From: Sphaeramia orbicularis | Taxonomy: Eukaryota; Chordata; Actinopteri; Kurtiformes; Apogonidae | Assembly (NCBI RefSeq): GCF_902148855.1 | Contig: NC_043976.1 | Span: 20,000,166 to 20,064,165, forward strand | Direction of reading: 5' to 3' | DNA length: 64,000 nucleotides | Shown here: positions 12,726 through 48,861 of the stretch, piece after piece | Layout of the letters: each line of letters starts with the position of its first letter | Numbering within the stretch: position 1 is the stretch's first letter | Notes under the pieces: model-generated | Databases searched by the model: none | What the model saw: the letters and a program-made list of their open reading frames with translations, nothing else | What the model was told of the DNA's origin: nothing | Translations under genes and position numbers: made by a program

Positions 12726-13402
12726 CTCGAATCACGCCCTGTGCTACAGCGGCGACTCGGCAGCTAAGCTAAGCTAGCTCCGGTTACTTGACAATCACAG
12801 CATACCTTTTGGTCAGTTTTCAATCAAACCATGAGGACAACCTCAGGGGAAATCAGTTGCGAAAGATGGACAAACAAAGTGACGGAAAATGCCTAAATAC
12901 CAACTCCACCTTTACAAAATACTCTCCGGCACGACAGGCCCGGGCCTCTTTCTTTACTATGCTTCTTGAGCTAGCAGCTGTGCACAGTGTTTGGGTTTTG
13001 TGGCACATCATTGGGTACAGCTGTTTTGACCATTGGGACATCCCAGATTCCTGTACGGATAATACCGTTAAAATGCAACATAGTACCACCGGGGCGTGCT
13101 GGCGTATGTAACAAGCATCTACAGAGTTGGTGGTAAATGATTGGACACTGTACTTTGATCGACTGGAAATAAACGCAATCATAATAAAGTTATATTATAA
13201 TTATCAATTTCAATTGGCTAAATATTATGTCACTCAATATAATTAACCAATGGGAACACCCAATAGTCACAACCTACCGGATGAAAGTCCTGTAATCCAA
13301 TTGGTCCAAAACGTATCCCAGGAATTAGTCACCTCCTCCAGGTTGTCCGTCAGCTTGACAAGGTGGAAAAACTGAGAAAGTTTTAAGACAGCGACATTTT
13401 CG
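12726..13402. promoter_or_regulatory. Bidirectional armc1/mtfr1 promoter region
   Basis: The first non-coding exon of armc1 (minus, donor boundary at 12726) and that of mtfr1 (plus, donor after 13402) point away from each other within about 680 bases. The span holds CCAAT boxes in both orientations: ATTGG at 13213 and CCAAT at 13247, 13260 and 13297, the last overlapping an ATTGG. No TATA box sits at a useful spacing. CCAAT-rich, TATA-less head-to-head arrangements are typical of bidirectional housekeeping promoters with NF-Y binding. Start sites themselves cannot be read from the sequence. Confidence 0.55.
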
Positions 13403-13978
13403 GTAAGCTTTTATTTTCGATTTTGCCATAGGTCTGATCTTCAAATAATTATGTAGAGGTGATATGTAGCTGGCTGGCACACGCCACTAATATATTAACT
13501 TGGTCTCTTCCTACGCATATCCTAAGAAATTTGTTGAGGTTGGCAGAAGTTGGCTAACCGCCGCTATGTTAGCATCAGTTAGCTGCATTGTCCGCTAAAG
13601 TTACGATTAGGCAACCCTGTGAAAACAAGCAAGTATTCACTACATGTCACAAATATCAAAATCAAATAACTTCTGTATGTGATACGTTGCGTCTGAGACA
13701 CGTACACTTCTTGTTCTGTCCTAAGACCTGCTCATGTGAAGAATCAACAGCTGCGACGGTTAGCATAAAACTTAGTTGCTATATGTCGCTCAAGCATCCA
13801 TGACTACAATACATCAGCTGTACATTTATTATAATGACATCTAATGTGGATTTTAGCGTGACGAGGATGACTCAGTGCTTTGCTTTTCTTCCATGTTTTC
13901 TCCAGATGACCATTTGGTGATGATGCCCTCAGTGTCCAGGCATGTTTCCATTTGCCCTTTAGAAACACAGCGGCAGAA

Positions 13979-17948
<3,970 letters not shown>

Positions 17949-19225
17949 ACAGGCGACTGAAGTGGAGGTCCAGATGTGCTGTGGACACTTTTAAGTGCCT
18001 TTTCAACCTTTTATGTCAGTTGTTTCTGTGGAAGGACGAGGGATTCTGCCTGATGTGGACAACAGGCTGCTTCCAGTATCAGTCATCTCATAGTGTTGCA
18101 TTTGATGATCATCTGACCATGTTTTTGCACTTTCATAACTTATATTAACTTTCTGTTTTACAAACAGGATTATTTTTGTTCAGCTGAGTGTTTTTTCTGT
18201 TTAGGAGAATAATTTCTGTCAATCACCATGAAAGTGACTAAGGTGAATACACATTCCAGTAACACTACAGAAGACTTCAGTGTTTTTAGTTCGATCATTC
18301 AGTCATCACAGTGTTTGTCTGGTGTTAAACCTGTTGCACATAGGATAGTTTTAACTGTTTTACCTTTTATGGAGGAAATAAAGCTCAAAGGTTCCTCTGA
18401 CAGAAGAAAAGGAACATGTTCATGCCCTGAGGATATTTTCCTCTGCTGTGTGAATGATGACTTGGAGTCTAATTTATGATTGTTATATTATTTATGTTGT
18501 GGTGTAAGTAGATAATCATGTTCTTACCACAGGTAATAATGTCTAAGATTTATTTGCCATTGATCTGTATTAATTCTAGTTTTAGTGTGAGGTCTGAGAA
18601 CTTGTCGCTAGTCTTGCCAGGACTCCCAGCTTTTGTCAGTTAACACCTATTTATGTCCTTACTGTAATCCTTTAAGAGCCAAAGACATTCCAGTGATGCT
18701 CTGCGAGATTCTGCCTTTTACTGCCAAATGTGACATCTTGTGCCTGTCAGTTTTTTTATTTCACTGGGAGAATAATTCTTAACTAGCGAGGAAAACTGAC
18801 TTTTTTACCATGACACTACAGATGCATGATGTCTTGTTACTTAATTACCTTTTTGAGAGAAGAAAACACTTAAAGCTTTCCGTTTTTACTCAATGTGCAT
18901 TATGATTAATTTGTATTGGGAACATAATTTATTTTTGTAAACAACCCCGTTAATATTCCAAAGGTACATTCAAATTTTTTCATTGTTTTAAAAACAGTAT
19001 CACATTCTGCTGCATTAATTTGGAATTCTTAGATTCAGGTTGTATTTTATCCAGTGGTTGATTGCAAAGACACCTTCACTATTTATGCCAGTTAGTTGCT
19101 GCTCTAAGTCGCCTCAATATAACCTTTAAACAAGGGAATGTGGTTTAAACTTATTCAACATTTTGTAGAAATAAAAATTGTATGTGTGCGGTTGTATTGA
19201 CTGTTAAATCTATAAATAAAAGTTT
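17949..19225 (+). other. mtfr1: mtfr1 3' UTR
   Basis: The stretch after the stop is non-coding. It contains AATAAA signals at 18377-18382 and 19215-19220; the second is the likely main polyadenylation signal, since pde7a's own signal comes toward it from the other side soon after. No other gene is seen. Confidence 0.6.
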
Positions 19226-19414
19226 GTAGTTGTCCTAATTTGTGTAGTTGAGTGTTGGTTGAGAAAGGTGAACTCTAAGTCAGAGGGTCAACAGTGAAGG
19301 AAAACTACTCCACATAGATTAAAGTATGACTCGACCTGAGTGAAGGAGACATTATCGAGTTAACCTCCATTACTGTTGACCAGACTAATGGAAGACAAAC
19401 ATTTGTCAACAGGT

Positions 19415-21044
19415 TTTATTGTTCAAACTGTAACTGCAACAGGCATGTATCAAAAAGGTCAATACAGCAAAGCCTTTACAAAATCTGGCTCGACACTTAA
19501 GTCTTCCCAAAAATGGCTGTCGCAACAAATTGTAAACAGTTTTATCAACAGTCTTACAGCACTTACAGCAAAATACAAATCAGCTAAAGTAAGAAAAGCA
19601 CCTGTTATGTTTCAAAATGTTTAAACACAAACACAATTTGTGCCACTATACAGAATCAAAGAAGACAAACCAAACAAAGAAATGGAATGTTCAAAGTCAC
19701 TCGACCATTTTGTTTCCGTACAAAAAAAGGACAGCTGGAGGTGTTCCTTACAACAAAAAGGCAAAGGGATTGGACAGTGCATTCAAAGACAAGCACACCA
19801 TGCACTTGATGGGAACAGGAGTTGGTTTGGTCACTTAGCATAGTTTGTGCATAGTTATAAGGCATCAATCAAGCAGTCCTTTAGGTTGCATGTGGCTGTG
19901 AGAGACATTCTGCAGAGAGGGAGAGTCTCCTTCAGTAGATCCGAGCCAGGAAAAAAAAAAAAAAAACAACCACCCTGCATCGCCCGCAGGCAACCCCCCC
20001 TCTCCTTCTTAATAAGAGACTGGCAAAACCCTGAGCGAGTTGAGTTGCGTGGAGTGGAGTTCCTGGTGAGATGCATATGCAGTGAGTGACTGATCTCCAG
20101 TGTGGGAGGGAAGCTTCCCCAAGTTCAACCAGCACTAGGAGATTCAAAAACATCAGTGAGGACTCATTTCTATACCTTCACAGGGCGTCTTGGAGATGAA
20201 AATGAAGCTGCACACCCAACACCGCCGTTATCTGGGAGTGCAAAAACATAGTAGCACAGGTGGAGTAACTTATGGCATCTGGTGTGTTTGAATAAGGTTC
20301 TGCTCATGGCTTAAACAGTGGGATGACAGTTCAGACAAGTGGTTCTTCACATCTGTGCTTCGAAGGCAAACCGTGGAGCAGACATGATTCACTTCAGTTC
20401 AAAGGAAAGAGAAAACAAACAAGGTGATGCGTAAACAGTCTTCGTAGAGGCAGCAAAAGGACCGGGCTTGTCACATTTTTTTTTTCTTTTTACATGAGGA
20501 AGAATCTTCAATACAAATGCAACATGGCATTACTGTAAAGTCTTAGGGAGGGTCTCATGTGTGAATACTCCAGTTTTCTCAGTCAGTTCAGTTCAGATCA
20601 TTCTTCAAATCTTTGTTTTCAAATGGCACTTCAAAATACCAGAAAAATTTGATTTCAGTTCTTATACTGCTTTCCCCTTAAGGTTCACCGACCAAAAAAG
20701 TGGTGTGTTCAGTCAGTAATGCCAAAAACAGTGGACAAATAAATAAAATAAAGCAAATAAAAGAAAATACAGCAGTAGCCAAATGAGGTATCTATGTATT
20801 GCTATATGCCAAAAAAGAAGAATTAAAAATTAAATAAATTAAATAAAATCAGTGGTTTATCAAGATGAGAGGCAAAAGCAACAAAACATAAACAAAGGTG
20901 TCGGGATCAGGTGAGGCAGCAGCAGAGCGGCAGGCTCTACTCCATCCCTGGATGCCGAGCCCCACCTGGCCCCCAGTGTGTGGTAAGGCCTTCAGGCCGG
21001 GGTCAGGGGTCAGGAGTTTGAGGTGAAAGGGCACACAAGGAGTG
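19415..21044 (-). other. pde7a: pde7a 3' UTR
   Basis: Downstream of the pde7a stop on the minus strand there is about 1.6 kb of non-coding sequence ending at an AATAAA signal (TTTATT on the plus strand at 19415-19420). The mtfr1 signal on the other strand lies about 195 bases away, so the two genes converge tail to tail with little space between. An A/T-run-rich part lies near 19950 and 20480. No separate gene is visible. Confidence 0.5.
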
Positions 21045-40958
<19,914 letters not shown>

Positions 40959-41800
40959 TGAATAGTCAGAGCTGGATCCAGATCAAAAATATAAAACAAG
41001 CAAAAAGAAAAAAAAAAAAAAAGAGCCGGAAAAAAAGGGGAAACTGTCTAATAAAAATAACAAATGCAATGCGAAAATGGGTGAAATCTTTCAAAGCTGA
41101 AAAAAAAAAAAAAAAATTCTTTCAATATTGTGACAACGATCTGCTATCGAGCTGCAAAGTATTTCTGTTCATTATGAGCGACTCAAAACTTGTCCAGATC
41201 GCCTTCATTGATGCTGCGTCTCATCTACCTCCACCGTTTTACCTCCTTTGGTGTCATTCTGTAGGAAAAAAATCATGCTGCTGTTGCATTTGCTCCTTTC
41301 CTTCTCATTTTACTCAAATCCGGGCCCACAGACGACGAGACCTTCTTGCCATTTTCTGGGTCTTTATGAAAACGCTTCCTCATTTTCAAAGCGCAAAAAA
41401 ACGTCCGCTCATTTGCGTTTCATGGCGTTTACTGATCCGCATATCACATAACCCGAAATGAAAACAAAAGGCACGACCACTTCCAAAAAATGTCATCAAC
41501 ATATCATATTGTATGCAACACCGGCGGATGAAGTGAGGCAGCTCCAGGATGTCAGACCGTGTCGGCCGAGGCTCAGAGGTTTTCTCTCATTCAGACTTAC
41601 ACCGGTGGCGAAATATAATCAACATGTAGGGCTTTTCCGTCTTTTTTCAGGAGCTGCATGATGAAGGAGCGGTTGTCTAATTCACCGCTGACCGTAAAGC
41701 ACAAAGTGTCTGGCTCAAAGAGGGGAACCCCGACGTTCATCTCATTCACTCCAATTCCGGTGGGTCTTCAAGAAGCGTAATGGCACGTAACGAAAAACTA
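40959..41800 (-). other. pde7a: pde7a 5' UTR and proximal upstream region
   Basis: Upstream of the pde7a ATG the sequence has A/T runs (about 41008-41022 and 41101-41116) and then becomes GC-richer with several CpGs from about 41300. This fits a 5' UTR and promoter-proximal CpG region, but the transcription start cannot be set. Confidence 0.4.
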
Positions 41801-41962
41801 TCAACCTAAAATGGCAAATTGCTAACGTAAAGTGTGTTTATTTCCCTTTAACTACCTACCTATCGTCCTAAACATTAGCCTACTGTATGGTTTTAAAGCG
41901 CACACCACCTGCCAGAGATGGTGCTGTTGGAGCGAGCAAAAAACGCCCTTGTCTAAAATTAA

Positions 41963-42046
41963 CCAATAGCGTAGAAGTAGCTATTGTAACCCGGGCCCTG
42001 ATTGGTTAAAATTATCTGCATTGTTTAGAACGTGTTTTGTGATTGG
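41963..42046. promoter_or_regulatory. Spaced CCAAT-box array upstream of pde7a
   Basis: CCAAT at 41963-41967, ATTGG at 42001-42005 and ATTGG at 42042-42046 are spaced 38 and 41 bases apart. Such regular spacing of CCAAT boxes is typical of NF-Y-bound promoters. It lies about 1 kb upstream of the pde7a ATG. It could serve pde7a or an unseen transcript on the plus strand. Confidence 0.4.
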
Positions 42047-43109
42047 CTAAATGGCCGGGGCGATCCCAAGACCTATATGAGCAGTCGTTTGCAGACGGCG
42101 TGTACTTTCTCAAGGGTATTCCTCCACAACGGGGCTTGCCCTGCAGCGGTCCACATCATTGCCTGTGATTACCTTCCTCTCATGACTCATACTACTTGGG
42201 AGCTGAGACTCACCAGAGTTTGAAATACAGACTAAGAAATACAGCAAAAATGTTGCAGCTCTGTTAAGCTGAAGCAGTTGACTCCATATGACTGCTTGTG
42301 GTGACTTATGACACATGTAGATTGCATTTTAAACAGGACTGATATAATCAATTTGTTGTTTGCAGGCACGGTTTGAGTCGATCTTTCTTGCACACTATAG
42401 CTCTGAGATAACACAGGATATTGATTTCTTGCATGATGAGGTGTAGAAGACCTAATGCTGCAACTGAGAGGTTCAAATAAATAAACAAATAAATAAATAA
42501 AACATATGGCACTCACAGACCAGCACATGGACATTTCCACTGGAGGTTTTTGTGGCATGCCCATGTGCTGCTGGACAATGGATGTACCATGGCAACAGTC
42601 AGGCTCAATGCCAATGAAGGCATAATCCTTCTCTCCCCGTTTCTGTGGGTCCAAATCCAATCCCCCACTATCATACCCCCCACAAAGAGATCCTGCATCA
42701 TTTCCAGGCAACTACAGCAACACTGCAAGACATAAAAAAATATATTGTAGACAGTTACGAGAATGGAAACAGCAGTAAAGCAGCCAACCCAGTAGTGTTA
42801 TACAGTAATTCAGCCTCAAATTTACTTAAAAAATGTAGGATAGCTTGTTTTTTAATGGCAAAGGGGAAACTACAAGCTCAGTTACACATGCTGACTTGAA
42901 GGGACAATGTGACTCTCTACTTATACTCAAAGCCTGTCCTACTCACAGATACATCATCATATCTGTGGTGCTCTCTGCAGCTCTAACATCTGCAAAATCG
43001 AGTTGAAAGTTTAATCAGAATTCTGCTTTTTAAATAGTAGATTAATATTTGGTGAGCGCACTTTGTTAAGGGCTCTATTTTTTTTGTATTTTAACACCAG
43101 TGTAACATA

Positions 43110-43255
43110 TCAATTGTAGAGGGATGACAGGAAACGACAGAAGAGAAAGATGGGGAATGACACACAATAAAGGTCCCCAGCAGGATGCGAACTGCAGACA
43201 CTGCAGTTCACAGTCAGCACCTTAACCTCTTGGACTCCAGGGCATCCCATTGAGT
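43110..43255 (-). repeat. Possible tRNA-derived SINE copy
   Basis: Read on the minus strand, a degenerate tRNA-like head (TTAAGGTGCTGACTGTGAAC, then a box-B-like GTTCGCATCC) is followed by GGGGACCTTTATTGTGTGTC and an AT-to-GA-rich tail ending in TCATTCCCC. This order resembles the common fish SINEs whose body reads CTTTGCTGCATGTCATTCCCC. The copy is diverged; the family name is not certain. Confidence 0.4.
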
Positions 43256-44306
43256 TTACTTCCAAACAAAGTTTTTTCCACCTAATAGATGAAAAAGGTG
43301 AAAATACAACAATTGGGTTGACATTAACAATTACAGTTGACATGTGACTGACAGACATGTTACATCATTGCTGTTAGGCTCAGTTCAGACCAAAGATTCA
43401 TGACAAGACATGCTGAAAACATGCAGCTACTTGCAAAGTACAGGTCATCACAGCCTTTACTTGCAACATCCTAAAACATTGTAATCTCATCTCAAATGTT
43501 TCATCTGCTCTGTGCTTTAAAATTGTTTGTTGAAAACAGGTGTCATCAAAACAATGAAGGTCAGCCACTCATGGGTGTAGTGTTCAGTATTCACAGTTTA
43601 CAAACCTTGTTGCCAGACAACTCTGAAACAGCCTGATCTGGCATATGACTACGTCAATAGCACATCATCAGTGCACAGGACAGCACATGTTTTACATTCT
43701 CTCCTCTAAGTGTACATTTGGGAAAATGCTAAATGATACTTTGGAGGATTTTCTAATTAACTTCTTCCCCAGCTAATGCACACTGAAGCAAACTACACCC
43801 CGTACACAGATGTGCACCATTGGAACATGACAGGTGTGTTTAAGTACTCCAGTTGAAGCCCAGGGAGCATTGGGACGACAGAAACAAGACGAACTGCATG
43901 CCTGCTGATTCCCCTTGGGGTCACAAGCGCAAAATGAGCCTGTGAGGCCCCCAGTGCTCCACTCCGCCTGACTCTAGTTTTACTGAGAACTCTCCGGAGG
44001 GAGACTGCAATCCACCACGGTATCTCTAATTAATATACCTGTTACCTTCTAACGACACTGTGGGCATCACGGATGTCATTATCTATTACTATTTTTAACT
44101 GCAGTGTGAACCTTTAACATACTTAATCTATGTCTAATACTATTTGCTTACATTAAAAAGATCATTATAGATTCTTCCATTAAATACTGTATATTATCAT
44201 CACCTTTCTAAATCATCACCTGCCTATGTCATTTTTCCACAAAATTGACTTTTTCACCCAATCATCAAATACTCAATTTTTGGTTAAGTTTTTTTGTGTT
44301 TCCAAA

Positions 44307-44458
<152 letters not shown>

Positions 44459-45576
44459 TTACTTAGGAAACTATTTTAGGAAGGTGATAATTTGTAACTA
44501 TATCTTCTTTGAATGACTACTGAATATTGTCCTTCAGTACACTCAAGTACTACATTTTTGATATTTGATCTTGTGTGTCTTTCCACTTAATTGCCTTTTT
44601 GAAAGATCACAATACCCAGTGATATTAAAAAGAATATCATAATCATCAATCTAAAGGCACTGTACCTCTGCAGAGGCCTGGAAATGTAGTAAAGTGTGTA
44701 TAGAGAGCCACCTTGTGGTGAAACACAGCACTTGCAAGGATGCTGTGGCGCAAAATGAAAAGATTTTAACTTGATTTATAACCATCAGGTATCACTTCAG
44801 AGATGATTAAATGAATTTATATTAAATGTATATTGTTAAGGATAGCTGCAATATGTGGCTATAAATGTGTCAAAACCAGCTATGTTTTCTTACTTTTTAA
44901 TGTAACCTTGTATTTATGTACTTTATATGAATTACCAGTATTCATGTCATTGTATATGTGATAATAAGGTAGAAACATCCTATTTAGTTTGATACTTTTT
45001 ATTCATCTTGATACAGCATATGTTTAAATGAAACATAGGAACAACTACCATGCAAGCCCTACTTTGTGATGACTGCAATGACGTCAGTGTGCAGTGTAGT
45101 GTGGCTACTGGCCATAGCCTGCCCCTTTTCCACCACTAGATAGCACCCTTTTACTATGTTAAAGGCCAGTAAGTTTTTCCAGATACCAGCATCTCAGTAG
45201 AGTGTATAGTGTGATGCTCTTTAATCTGCATTAACATGGAGATTGTTTATTGATTCCAACTTGTATACAAATAAAATGAAATGATGAATGCCAAGTTGTT
45301 ACTGAAGCTTTGCAGTGTGCAGCCATAATTAGTAGTTTTGTTGATTCAGAGCCACCTACTGATGCTTGTCATAGCTAACAAATATTGGAAACTACAGAGT
45401 GCAATGCCTGCCAAAAACCAATGTGCTAAAAATCTGACACAGCCAGTGAATGCAAACAGACAGTTTGATAAAAGCTGGTATTTTTTTTTTACTTGGATAT
45501 GCACAATGTGTGCAAGCAGATCCTAAGGTTTATGATGAACATTGACAAATTAGAGGAAAAATCAAGATTAAGCATC

Positions 45577-45810
45577 TTAAGGTGTTGGTCCACCATGTAT
45601 TGCCAGAACAGCTTTGGTGCTCCATGGCTTTGATTGTATACATCTACAGGGAGGAAGATATGAAGACAAAAAGTAGTCTTTCTGTTGTCGTTTTGATGAT
45701 GGTAGTGGAGAGTGGTGTATAACATATAGGTCCAAAGTCTCCCTGGGGTACTCAGTGGGGTTGAGATCTGTGGCCCACTGCAGATGATTCACATCATTTT
45801 GATGATTAAA
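45577..45810 (-). pseudogene. Tc1-type transposase fragment (C-terminal part)
   Basis: The minus-strand frame reads DVNHLQWATDLNPTEYPRET, then SPLPSSKRQ and finally KAVLAIHGGPTP. This lines up with the C-terminal region of a fish Tc1-type transposase of the form SPDLNPTEHLW, SPPPSSKRQ, AVLAARGGPTP. The DLNPTE keeps the catalytic Glu; the WD-type residues after it are lost and the middle is diverged. It belongs to a different Tc1 family from the intron copy at 26 kb. No terminal repeats were found, so only a fragment remains. Confidence 0.7.
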
Positions 45811-46305
45811 ACTAATAAAGATCACAAGTGATTCACATCCTTTTTATATTTGTGAAAGCATTGAGTGTCTCCCCATGCTCTATAGAAGAGACCACTCCTA
45901 TCAGGTTTTCGTTTTTAGTTTGTCACCTGTCTGTATGTTCCATGTTAAGTCAGACAACATACTATTCAAATGACTGTACTGTGACTTTCTGAACTTCTAT
46001 ACTTGTCCAAAGACTTTAAAATATCTAGAAACCTGAAGTAAATGTCACAACATTCATATCACCTCCATCATTCTGAATGTTTACTGTACTTTTAGTTTGC
46101 CACAGGTATAACACACACTCAAAACAGCTCAGTGATTCTCTTGCTTTGCTTCACTTCTCTTTGAGTCACAGTATTCTAAAGGAGACTGTGTGGACTGCAC
46201 TTCTCATTGTGCAGAGGGTGTGAGCCAGGCAGAAAGAAGCTCTTGAATGCTGAACGCATCCCAGTTACTCATGACCATCAGTTGCAGTGGTGCCTGTTAA
46301 GAGAC

Positions 46306-46350
46306 TGACGTCTCTTTTACGTCATTATATGAGAGAGGGTGTTATATAAA
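46306..46350 (+). promoter_or_regulatory. CRE-like pair plus TATA box
   Basis: TGACGTC at 46306-46312 and TTACGTCA at 46317-46324 are followed by TATATAAA at 46343-46350. This spacing resembles a compact cAMP-responsive promoter, but no coding exon follows on the plus strand. It may be chance or the promoter of a non-coding RNA. Confidence 0.25.
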
Positions 46351-47141
46351 ACACTGTGCGGAGATCTGGTTGTTTTAGGTCATACTTTCTTATCGTAAAG
46401 TGAGAATATGTCATACGTGACAGAGGAAATGAAAAAACTATAAGGGTTCATTGTTGCAAATGTCATGCAAATTCACTATCTATGTAACCCCACTTGCACA
46501 GCAGTTAATCTCAGCAAGCGATGAAGATTAAGGAAAATGCAAAGACTTATCAGAGGTTTTCTCATTGCAGTTCTGCTCCATGTTTGTACAATCTTATACT
46601 TCATACTTTCATGGTGTGGTTTAACACGTTTCATATAGTTCCAGGGCATATAGATAGTCATAGTCTTCCTTTGCGTGACTACTGCTTATTGAACCCAATC
46701 ACTACCAATATGATAAGTGACGTCATGCCCTTTTCTTTTATATTTTTTTTTTATAATACTTGATTAATGGTTTGATCTGTCATCCTGGCTATCAGTAATA
46801 TTTATTTTATTTCACCTAAATCACCTAAATCAGTGAATCATCGACTGAATATCTGACCAGCTCCTATCTATTATATCTATCATTTCTGATTGTCTTCGCT
46901 TTAGCAAAAAAATAAATGCATCTTAAAACTGGCAAATTATAGTGAGTCCTAATGTAGGAAAAAAGCACTGCATCTTAGTAGACCAAATGAGACAATAGTG
47001 AAAGTGTATAGAAAAGACCACTAATACAATGAAAAAAGACCATTCATAAAATCACTTCCAGTCTACAATAAGAGGAATCTGTATTTAAAATTATGTTTGT
47101 ACAAATCAGTTTCTTCACAAGACTAAATGTGAAGAAACATA

Positions 47142-47157
47142 ATAATAATAATAATGA

Positions 47158-47221
<64 letters not shown>

Positions 47222-47241
47222 TATTATTATTATTATTATTA
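47142..47241. repeat. (AAT)n followed by (ATT)n, fold-back microsatellite
   Basis: About 25 AAT units switch to about 7 ATT units around 47220, so the two parts are complementary and can form a hairpin. Poly-Ile frames through it are not genes. Confidence 0.95.
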
Positions 47242-48861
47242 TACATTTTATTTATAAGCACCATTCAGGACACCTAAGGACACTGTATAACAAGATAAAA
47301 CAGACAATGCATAAAATACAAAGAAGTAAACAAATAGATAAGGAAGTAATTACAATATATAGAAATGAAAATGTACAATGGAGAGTAAAACTTATGGTGG
47401 GTAGGCTACTCTGAAGAGGTGAGAACATGACAGTATTTTTAATGGTTTAGGATTATGAAGTTAGTGCTTTAGTGCTATTCTGACGTGAACAGCTTTTTTT
47501 TTTCAGGAGGTCAATTTTAGGACAAATGCAGGACTAGAAATAGACAAGATTGTCTCAAAATGCTTTGCGAGACCTTTCCGAGTGGCAGCTTCCCATCTGT
47601 ATGACTACAATATGACTTCCACCTATCTGAAATATTCATACAAGAGAACAGATGGCACCCTTTGCTCTGCTCCTCGTTCTGGTCCCATATACACTTGCTT
47701 ATGAGCTTGTAGACCTTTATGTGTCTGGTTTGTGTGTGTGCGTAATATCTTGTTTCATGTTCTGTGGCCTTCATTGAATCTGCAGACCTTTTACTATATA
47801 GGCTACTCAAAGTACCATGTACCAGCACTGAGAAAAACAGACACACAGGTCACACTGTGCTCTATTAAATGGTGGCTTTTGGCCTTGCAGTAGCATTTTC
47901 CATTCATCTTCACCCTGCTCCTAATTTGTCAATCTTGAATTGTATTTTTTTAAAAGCTATATTCAATAGATTCAATATTATGAGTCAGACTGTAATAGCT
48001 TAAAAATGATGACTTCACTTGATTCATAAAGACACAACCCAGAATGTCTTCTTAATTGGGCTCATTTGAATGTCATTTTTGGAGTCATTTCAATGGTTAG
48101 CATTTGAGCAGTCGTCGCTTGTTGTTAATGAATATGTAATCATACTAGTTCAACCTTTTTAAAGACTCCTGATAAAAACTGAATGAACTGGTATGCCCAC
48201 AGTATCTCAAAATGACGAGCAAACATCATCTGTAGTAGACGACAGGAAAAGGATATAAACCACAAAAAAAAAAAATTAGGTGAAGCACATATGCGTGTAC
48301 TTGTCGAATATAATGACAAGAAATGATAAATGTACAGTTTCTTATTTTCACAAATTTACAAATTACAAGTCATACAATCTTTGCTCCGTCGCAGTTATTT
48401 CTAGTTACACATTGGATCTGAAGATGTGATTTCTTTTCCTCTTTACTTTTCAAGATGTAACTCTTACCTTTGAGGTGTTATCTTCATACAAGATGACAGT
48501 GTTTTTACTGCAGTGCTTTCCTGTGTGTCTCTACAGACACCTAATGAAACAGAGAGACTAGAGTCATTTTCAGAAACAATGTTAAAATATGACTCACCAC
48601 CTTTGATGTGCTTGTGTTATAAACAGTATGTGCAGTATCATTTGGCCTCATTATAATAAACAGAATGAATGTGAGTGTGTAATGAAGATTTCACAGTGTA
48701 TGAGTCAGAGGGAAAACCTGAGTGACATGCAAGGCAACATGTTAAAGATCTAGAGCTGTGGTCCAGTAGGTATTTAAGATATTTTTCAGCCACTGATCTT
48801 ACAACACAAACACCTAAACAACAACACAAAAATTAAATCCAATCGACTGAGTTGCCTTATA

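Larger units (their letters stand above)
45811..48850. other. Intergenic, no gene seen
   Basis: AT-rich non-coding DNA. It holds the (AAT)n/(ATT)n tract at 47142-47241 with a short dispersed-repeat-like sequence after it (acattttatttataagcacc), and a CRE/TATA cluster near 46306-46350. No RNA gene or coding exon is seen. Confidence 0.45.

Noticed and set aside
45128-45141. CTCF-like CCACTAGATAGCAC
   Set aside because: Two core mismatches, including one G in the invariant GGC; too weak to list.
47154-47414. Frame beginning with poly-Ile
   Set aside because: Produced by (AAT)n; the rest has no protein-like pattern.
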